Assembly: GCA_030247855.1 (NCBI GenBank)
Contig: JAPDRN010000007.1
Location: 62,001-126,000, forward strand
Reading direction: 5' to 3'
Origin: Knufia peltigerae
Lineage: Eukaryota; Ascomycota; Eurotiomycetes; Chaetothyriales; Trichomeriaceae
Length of the DNA: 64,000 bases
Under the pieces are notes generated by a model, which was given only the letters and a program-made list of their open reading frames with translations, ran no database searches and had not been told where the DNA came from. Shown piece after piece: positions 57,329 through 64,000 of the stretch (position 1 is its first letter; the number at the start of each line of letters is the position of its first letter). Made by a program: the position numbers and the translations under genes.

Positions 57329-58643
57329 GTTTGAAGAAGAGGTCTGGGTTGATTTCAATATTACTTTTTGCTGCGTTCAAGCGATATCAAAAGATTGTAC
57401 ATACGAGTATGTTTTGAGGGAAGAAGAGAAAGGGCGAGAGAGGATCTGCCAGAGTCAAGAGCTACCATTAAAAGCTTGCATTATTACTTGACTTAGCTTA
57501 GTTGCTTCTACTGTATAAATACAAGAGCTTGATCTTTGAACTTTCATTATGGATTACAATAGGTTTGTTTAAACGCCACTACATATGCATGGGCTTGGTG
57601 GTGTGGCCTGGTTTCGGGCTGGGTTTGGAGTGTGTTTTGAGGGCGTCTATTTTCAAGCCACCACTGGTGAACAAGGTAGTAAGTCCTCGGTATGATCCAG
57701 ATTTAACTGTCCGTGGTGATGGCGGCTTGCGGCTGATGTTCCCTTTGTATATGATTGGCCCTAAAAATGGTGTCAGCACTTTATATCAATCTACTTTTTG
57801 GTTTGCGGTACGGAGTAACGCAGTGAATACTCCGTAATGTATATAAAATAGGCACCTTTGGTTTTGGCCCGCGCAAACTGGGATCTTGCGGCTGACATTG
57901 GCTTCTTTTTTTTGTCTCCTCCCGTGCCTTTGTTGCTTACTGGCCCCCCCTCCCTTTGTCTACCTAGGGTGACTGAGGGAGCGGTTACAAGGTCTCCTAC
58001 TAGTGGCCTGGGAAGGAGGGAAAACTTGGCTTATATTCTTGCCCTACACTACGGGGATATATACTGTATGTACCTTGCTTTGTGAACAGTTGAACGGTCC
58101 TGTCCAAATGATTTTGAGGCGGCCGAGGGATTTCAACTAATCCACGGGAAGGGCGCCTCCTACAGTATATCGAATGGTCAAATCTTGAATCCTTTTCCTT
58201 AGGTCTTACATCTCTGTGCCTGGGAAGACAATTTTAACATCACGTCCTCACGACTCACCACCACTACACCTCACTCTTTTGTTTCCTCTTTCTTTTCACT
58301 CGCCGGAATTCATTACACGATATTTTGGTTTTCCATCAACGAGAAACGTTTTACGTTGTTCAAAAGCTGACGATACGACAAGACTCCAACTCCGGACACG
58401 ACTGCGACATTAGCACCGCTACTTCCCGGGATTGCCTTTCAGCCTCATAACAAAGGGGAGTCAAGTGTTAGGGAGTCAAAGGGAAGCCAGTCATACGACA
58501 CGTACGAAAACCACGATACGGGACAATTCTACGACACTACCTAACTGAGAACGAATATTTGGGTGGGGTCAAGGGTGTGATTGTTGTCGGCCTCAGTATC
58601 GTAGTACTCGTCTACCGTACGGTCTACCTGGTACGACACGACG
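57329..58643. other. Intergenic region with an inverted repeat
   Basis: 1.3 kb. Forward frame 57502-57837 is AT-rich and not called. Holds the hairpin-like motif pair at 57809-57836. Confidence 0.45.
57809..57836. repeat. Perfect inverted repeat TACGGAGTA / TACTCCGTA
   Basis: Nine-base arms at 57809-57817 and 57828-57836 separated by 10 bases. The same 9-mer occurs singly in several other intergenic regions of this window. Confidence 0.9.
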
Positions 58644-59342
58644 ATGCAGACCTCATTCCAACAAGGGTACATCACGGACCTGGTCTGCCCACCGCCGCCG
58701 CCCGGCAAGACGGCAGAGGATGTCCTTCAGATGGGTCTCGCCTTGGCCCTGGACATGGTCCATTCGGCAAAAACCATGTGCACTCTCAATCCTCTGGTGC
58801 AAGGGGTGCAACTTATGGAGACGTCACACCCGAAACTCGTCGACACTCGAGCTTTGGCTTCGACCTTCGGGGTCGACCACGACGACGCCGAACACGCCAC
58901 GGGCCCCTTTGTCCAGTATGAAATCACGGACAAACTGCCGGTCTTTGCGGGTTACAGCACGACCTTGGTCTATCACAGTGCCATGAGGGAGACCAGAGAC
59001 GGGTTGGAGAGTCTGACGAATCCGGGGAACGGGGTCACGATCCACGGGAGGTGGGCTTTGAGGGTCGGTAAGGAAGGACCGGGGGACGACGGTGGTAACA
59101 ATGCCCGAAAGGAAATGTCGAGGCCCGGGCCACCCGAGGAGAGCGAGGACGGGAAATTCAGTCTCGGGAACGCCAGTGGGGTGATTCACCTGCTCGAAAC
59201 ACAAAACACCAGGTGCAACGTCATGTTGGGTTGGTACATCAAACAGAGTCTCGACAAGAGTCACCGAACCACCCACCAACGGTTCAAGGAGATGTGGAGG
59301 GAGAGGATGAAGATGGTCCTGTACCCGGAGAACACCAATTGA
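58644..59342 (+). CDS. DUF7053-like protein
   Basis: Single exon, 232 aa, starting MQTSFQQGYITDLVCPPPPP. Later blocks include ALDMVHSAKTMCTLNPLVQG, KLPVFAGYSTTLVYHSAM and MLGWYIKQSLDKSHRTTHQ. The order resembles fungal DUF7053 proteins (a START/SRPBCC-like fold with a C-terminal helix), but the family label is tentative. No signal peptide or membrane segment. The gene has strong codon bias and a GC-rich 3' half. Confidence 0.75.
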   Translation: MQTSFQQGYITDLVCPPPPPGKTAEDVLQMGLALALDMVHSAKTMCTLNPLVQGVQLMETSHPKLVDTRALASTFGVDHDDAEHATGPFVQYEITDKLPVFAGYSTTLVYHSAMRETRDGLESLTNPGNGVTIHGRWALRVGKEGPGDDGGNNARKEMSRPGPPEESEDGKFSLGNASGVIHLLETQNTRCNVMLGWYIKQSLDKSHRTTHQRFKEMWRERMKMVLYPENTN

Positions 59343-59775
59343 TGAACTCTTGACTCCTCCCTGACCTGGAGCCCCATATCAAGTCTACTTTCTACGTTCG
59401 GAATTGAAGCAGAAGTGGAGGCGTAAGAGGCACGTTGACAAGGGACGCGACAAGAGAATGGACATGTTCAGCTCGCTTTTCGTTTTGGGAAAAGTAAACA
59501 CCACATGGAGCGGTAAAGTCATTGAGTACTTGATTTGAGTGAAACACGTCGGGGAAGCGAATGCGAATGGTGTTGTGGGAATCGAATGGATGTGGATATG
59601 GAATTGTCTTCTTTTTTTTGATGATTGAGATGAAACGATTAAATCACACATTACGAAATATATACCTACCTGTATACTTGTCAATCATCCTTTTTGCACC
59701 CGCGTCAAAGGGGGTATAGATGTAGAGTTTGATGGTTGGGTATCTGTATGCTTCATCATGTTTCGTATCATGTCA
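59343..59775. other. Convergent 3' region, no gene
   Basis: 433 bp with a short T-run near 59608-59618. Nothing else seen. Confidence 0.4.
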
Positions 59776-60742
59776 TTATACAACTCCGGGTACACCCTTC
59801 ACGTCCCCCCTCTCGGTTTTATCCTTGAAAATGTTCTTGACACTCTTCAAGACCGGGGGCGCCAGAACCACGTCCTGGAGATTCTTTTGTCCGAGTTCTC
59901 CTTCCTCGCGCCGTTTCTTCTCCAGTTGTTTCCAAGGATCCACGTCGTCTGCGTCGTGGCTTTTCTTCTTCTTCTTCTTTCTCTTCCCACCTTCGAGAGT
60001 GTTGTCTCGGTCGACGCCCGCGCCTAGCCACAACAAATTATCCTCCTCGCGTTTGTCGGCCAGATCGTCATCCTCTTCTTCCAGCGCCGCGATCCTTTTG
60101 GCTTCGGTGAGGCGCCATTCGCGTTGTAGTCGGGCCAGACGCTTGTTGTGCTTCGTCAGTGGGGTCTTGATCTTTTCCAAACCTGGAATCTTGTCGATGC
60201 GGGTTTGGTGGCGAGGTACCGAGGTCAAGGGGAGGGATTGGTCCACACGGGCGGCGAATTCGGACAGCCTTTCGCCAGGGAGGATTTGGAGGGTAGCGTT
60301 CTTGTCGGTGTCACCGTCGTTGGCGGTAAAGTTTGTTGTTGTCGCATTGTCGGGCCGTGTCTCGGTCGTATTGGATTTCAGGTTTGACTTCTTGTTCCTT
60401 TTATTGTTTGTAGTCTTTACAGTGCCGTCGTCCAGACCAGACGGCAAACGTTTGCCTTGTTGTTGAAAGGCCATGAGCCTCGCAAAGGATTTGGGTGTGT
60501 CATCTTTCACACCGGCCTTTTTGGACGCCTTTTTCGCGTCGCGTTTTGATTTCTTGTCCTTGGTGGATTCGAATATCGTTTCCGACTTTTGGTGGACGGA
60601 TAGAGTGCGTGCTCGAGAAGATGGAGGGAGGTCGAAACTAGATGGGTTCAAAGTCAGTTCTTGAGTTGCGGGTGGGTGTATCGCAGAATACATACTTTGA
60701 TTCCGCTTGGTCTTCGCGTTTTCTTTTGTGTTTGTGAGGCAT
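59776..60742 (-). CDS. Lysine-rich, probable nucleolar protein
   Basis: Exons complement(join(59776..60637,60696..60742)), 302 aa. The first exon gives MPHKHKRKREDQAES and joins in phase to NFDLPPSSRARTLSVHQK. Several basic clusters follow (STKDKKSKRDAKKASKKAG, GGKRKKKKKKSHD) and conserved-looking blocks FARLMAFQQQGKRLPSGLDD, KIKTPLTKHNKRLARLQREW and NLLWLGAGVDRDN. The composition and the DDTPKSFARLMAF block are typical of nucleolar ribosome-biogenesis proteins of the CCDC137/RaRF kind, but this name is tentative. The C-terminus (LAPPVLKSVKNIFKDK) looks like a conserved helical peptide. Confidence 0.78.
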
Positions 60743-61117
60743 TTTGTGTCTGTGTGTGTCTAGAATAGTCGGGGGGATAAGAAGGGCAAACAGTAAATAG
60801 TGAGGCTGTCGAGAATTGATGTGACAAAAGAAAAAAAAGTTACGAGGCTGAATGCGGGGAAAGACAGAGAGGATCGGGGATCGACGAGGCTGACATAAAA
60901 AGGCCACGACAAGGCTGAGATCGAATTGCTCTTTCCCACCTTCACCATCCTCACTACCTCGATACCTTCACCACCTTCACACCCGTCCCTTGAAAAAAGA
61001 AACAAAAATTCCTGTGAGAGACAAAAAGTTTGGAGAGTCGAAGCCCTGACTCGGGGCTCCTTTTTTACTTATCCCGACTATGATCACACTGTCATCCCCT
61101 CGTACCTTGGTCAAGGG
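60743..61117. other. Divergent promoter region
   Basis: 375 bp upstream of both the Lys-rich protein gene and the possible small gene at 61118. Pyrimidine/CTC-rich toward 60980. No gene. Confidence 0.4.
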
Positions 61118-61594
61118 ATGTCCCAGTCACATCATGGAAACCTGCCGAACTCCCAGTTTTTAATCCCACTCGAGCTGGTTTCCAAGGATAAGCCCGACCT
61201 CCGAACCACTTATGACACAAAGTCGCAATTCGACGTGGTGAGTTCTTTACCGGTGGGCCATCAAGGCGATCAATGTTGAAGGAAATTCGACTGGAATAAA
61301 TATATATAGGGTTCCGAGTTCACAGGTGGATCCTCGGATCACTTGAGTGAATATGTCGTCAGTACATGCAATTCGGGCAGGTATCGTTGGGTAGGTCAAG
61401 GAGGTATTGAAGAAATGGTGGTTGCGATTCGAGTGCAGATCAACAGCCCTGATCTACACAGCCTTATTTACGTACCTACTCAGACACAACTGAACGCAGT
61501 TCATCTACGCGATCAAGTAGTACAATACACCAATGACAGAACGAAGCGAACATTTCTGTTTGTTTTGATACATGCACCAACACACGTCTGGTGA
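61118..61594 (+). CDS. Possible small gene, hypothetical protein
   Basis: Exons join(61118..61237,61310..61594), 134 aa if the intron (GTGAGT donor, TATATAG acceptor, 72 nt) is correct. The protein begins MSQSHHGNLPNSQFLIPLEL and continues after the intron with GSEFTGGSSDHLSEYV. No family, signal peptide or membrane segment. The branch point is weak. It is convergent with the secreted cysteine-rich protein. The support is an ATG-initiated frame with one phase-0 intron; it may be spurious. Confidence 0.35.
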
Positions 61595-61793
61595 CTGCAC
61601 CACAATTTTTGTTTTCTGATTTTGACCTTTTTTTGTAAGGTTTGGTTGGGAGTTGTCCCCCTTTTATGTCGTCTTCCAACACCATGCCGATCTCAGCTGA
61701 ATATATGACCGGCATCCACCAGATACACGCATGCTAACATCCAAACTCCAAACCCTCAGGGCTGTTTGCTCTCTAAGAAGGAGCAGCAGCTTT

Positions 61794-62314
61794 TCATGTG
61801 CATGTTGGCTGGCTTCCGGCGCACCAAGCTCCAGCGGGACAGCACTTGAAGGACGAAGCAATTCCTGGCCACTTTGAACTGCCAGCAACACCGTTGGTGC
61901 ATATGTCCCCAATAGGGACTTTGCCGCCATCAGCGTGGAAAGCATCGCTATGTGAGCCGCTGCAGCCATAGTCTCTGATTACATGGTAAGCCATGGGGGG
62001 GTCAATCAACAAAACTCAACAGAGGCACTTACTTCCAAAGGGTACATGTGTATCCAGCGGGGAACTGCATGAAACCTAACTGGTCATTGTATTGTTGAAG
62101 GTTGCCGCCATGCAAGTCAACTGTGTTGATCAGTCATGTGCTTTTTCCGATGGCCTTCAAAGAAAAACAAAAGCTTACAGCAGCTTCCGTCTGCATTGAC
62201 AGCAAATCCGAGGGATGTCCCTCCATCAGGCTTGGACAGGGTGACTGTGATAGCATTGGCGCCGAGGCTGCTCAAACAAAGCGCCAAAAGAGAGGTGGAA
62301 GGGAGAAACTTCAT
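61794..62314 (-). CDS. Small secreted cysteine-rich protein (effector-like)
   Basis: Exons complement(join(61794..61974,62033..62120,62179..62314)), 134 aa, phases 1 and 2 consistent. A clear signal peptide (MKFLPSTSLLALCLSSLGANA) is followed by a mature chain of about 113 residues with eight cysteines: SC, TC, GC, IC, KCC, WC and TC contexts. The mature start ITVTLSKPDGGTSLGFAV and block GFMQFPAGYTC suggest a beta-rich fold. Size, even cysteine number and secretion signal are typical of fungal secreted effectors or cell-wall-associated proteins. No known family was recognised. Confidence 0.85.
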
Positions 62315-63571
62315 GATTGAATGTTGAGTAATGCAGGGTGAGCCGGTCTGAAACGAGTGATCTAGTATCAATAGGAGTGTTAGAATTTCGAAAAGAAAAA
62401 CGTCGGGGAAGAGCTTGGAAGACGGCCATTTTATATTCAATTGAAAGCCTTCTCCCACCTCCTTTGGATCTTCCAACACCGCAATGGTACTGTAATCTTC
62501 CCATCTTTCCCAGTGGACCCAGTTGAAATTGTCTTACAGTGTAGACGTAGTGAGCCTCAGCCTCGAGCGGCAATAGCGCTTACAGTCGTCGACGAAGATA
62601 CTTGTTTGGTCTGTAGTGTGAAGAGGTGGACGGCGGTGAGAGATGCATTAGACTTGTTCAAAAACATTGTAACATTCCGGATCAAGTTTGGTCAGATAAG
62701 ATCGGATTCAGACAATGCACTTTGCCAGCTGATGTGTTTTCATGTCGTGTGATTGTTCTTCTGCCCAAAACCTTGTCGGTTCTCAGCCTTGGGGGCACCC
62801 ACATAGACATGATTTCGGCAACTGTATTGACAGTCAAGGACCTGCACCGTAGCTTCAAACAGCCCCAAGGAATATTCAATCTCATTTAATGCGAAAATTC
62901 CCACCTTCGGTCAGGAGTAGAGATTATGAAAGGGTGGTACGGAGTATTAGCGACAGAACTGTCATGGGGGGTGATGCAGGTGTCAGTGTGGTAGGGACGA
63001 GATGGGCTTGCAGTTTGCCAGCTGAGATATCTCAAGCGAAAGGTGCTTGTCTGATGTGAGGAGGTGAGTCAAGAGAAGGAGGAGTGTTGGTTGAAGTTGA
63101 CGAAGACCGGGGACTTCGAATCCATAGCCACTCCAGGAAAGTGTTTCCTGCACTCCCATTCGACGCCTCCAACATGGGTCTTCACAGCTTCATTTCACTC
63201 GGAGGCCGACAGACAGCTCGACGAATAAACAGAGAACCCCTGACGGCGTACAACATGCTAGATTGGTTTTAGGCAGTAATGTGCTGGGAATATCAGTAAT
63301 CTGAATATTTCCAACATGTACTCGTACGAGTTGAGGAGTCGCAACCAAAGTCCCTCGAGGTTACGCCGAATGAAAAGTCATCAGGCCAATACAGTCACGG
63401 TCTCGATCATGGTGGAACGTAAGACGATGATGATTCTGATGATTCAATAGATGAACTGAGAAAGACATTCTCTTGCCCGCGCGATAATTCTTTCTCGCAG
63501 AACTCACACATACACATACGACAAACACACAAAAGTTCACCCGTGCACCTTCCACTCAGGTCCTTCTGCGC
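62315..63571. other. Intergenic region
   Basis: 1.26 kb between two reverse-strand genes; the first part is the promoter of the secreted protein. TACGGAGTA lies at 62938-62946. No supported coding frame. Confidence 0.45.
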
Positions 63572-64000
63572 TTAGTTGAAGTTGACACCCCCACTGCAAT
63601 TGAAAGTCTGGCCTGTGTAGAAAGCAGCCTCAGGGCTGGCTATAAAAGAGAACGTGTGCGCAATATCCCCCGGCTGGCCCCTCCTCTTGACGACTTGTTT
63701 GGCGACGACAGTGTCGAAAAGCTCGGAAGCTCCCTCGTGACGCAACACGCCCGGTGTTTCCACAAGCCCAGGAAGCACTGCGTTGATCGTCACTCCCGGT
63801 CCAGCCTCGATGGAGGCCGCGCGAACGAGCCCGACAATGCCAGCTTTCGAAGCGACATAGGCGGTCATCCCGGGCAGAGGACCTGCAAACGTCGCCGACG
63901 AGGTGTGTATGATGCGCCCGTACGCGGCTTTTTGCATGTAAGGCAGAACTGCACGGGTCAGATAAAATGACCCGTCTAGATTCGTCGACCTCGTCCGTCG
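63572..64000 (-). CDS. Short-chain dehydrogenase/reductase, 5' part outside window
   Basis: The visible 142 residues are the C-terminal half of an SDR. The frame enters from the window edge with NLDGSFYLTRAVLPYM, then GRIIHTSSATFAGP (catalytic Ser), TAYVASKAGIVGLVRAAS (YxxxK) and INAVLPGLVETPG. It ends YTGQTFNCSGGVNFN. This is the classical FabG-like arrangement with NAD(P) binding in the missing N-terminus. The substrate cannot be told. No intron is seen in the visible part. Confidence 0.93.
   Translation of the reverse strand, partial: RRTRSTNLDGSFYLTRAVLPYMQKAAYGRIIHTSSATFAGPLPGMTAYVASKAGIVGLVRAASIEAGPGVTINAVLPGLVETPGVLRHEGASELFDTVVAKQVVKRRGQPGDIAHTFSFIASPEAAFYTGQTFNCSGGVNFN

Noticed and set aside
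1..64000. tRNA, rRNA, CRISPR arrays or intact transposons
   Set aside because: No A/B-box pairs with cloverleaf potential, no spaced direct repeats and no transposase, reverse transcriptase or long terminal repeats were found by eye.

Overview
The window is nuclear DNA of a filamentous ascomycete (Pezizomycotina). Most genes carry short introns of about 45-75 nt with GTAAGT/GTGAGT-type donors and CTAAC/CTGAC-type branch points. The gene families are typical of moulds: a Zn2Cys6 regulator, a TRI12-type MFS pump, a PF20684-like rhodopsin-fold membrane protein, DUF6594 and DUF7053 proteins, and a small cysteine-rich secreted protein. Eurotiomycetes or a related class fits best, but the order cannot be fixed from the sequence alone. 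All gene models below are spliced by hand from reading frame, splice signals and family conservation; every exon chain given keeps phase.

Region 1 (1-12.9 kb) looks like a co-regulated metabolic cluster. It holds a lipocalin-like protein (cut by the window edge), an AIG1/septin-like GTPase, a 3-hydroxyisobutyrate-dehydrogenase-family enzyme, a malate/L-lactate (Ldh_2) dehydrogenase, a Zn2Cys6 transcription factor, a metallo-beta-lactamase-fold (lactonase-like) hydrolase and an MFS transporter. Four of its promoters carry the same operator-like array: CCG triplets repeated every 8 bp (CCG-N5-CCG), with the core CCGAACARCCG. It lies upstream of the lipocalin gene, of both dehydrogenases and between the divergent hydrolase and transporter. 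This is the best candidate for an undescribed system: a pathway-specific regulon that probably takes up and oxidises or reduces a hydroxy- or sugar acid, perhaps presented as a lactone.

Region 2 (13-19.7 kb) holds a secreted phosphoesterase with four CACGTG boxes upstream (a Pho4/NUC-1-like arrangement), an HSL-type alpha/beta hydrolase, a small mitochondrial complex I-like protein followed by a 10-bp minisatellite, and a GFA-domain protein.

Region 3 (20.6-64 kb) is mostly conserved housekeeping genes with gene-poor gaps. In order: mitochondrial EF-Tu, a 7-TM rhodopsin-like protein, a flavin monooxygenase, an Ap4A phosphorylase, a U-box cyclophilin (CYP8/PPIL2), a mitochondrial inner-membrane peptidase, mitoribosomal mL38, a FUSC/BRE4-like membrane protein, an acidic nuclear protein, the three-RRM protein PUB1, PIF1 helicase, a retropepsin-like orphan, a DUF6594 protein, an orphan, EDC3, a DUF7053-like protein, a nucleolar-type basic protein, a small possible gene, a secreted 8-cysteine protein and a partial SDR. 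Five of these or their neighbours act in mitochondria. No tRNA, rRNA, CRISPR or intact transposon was seen.
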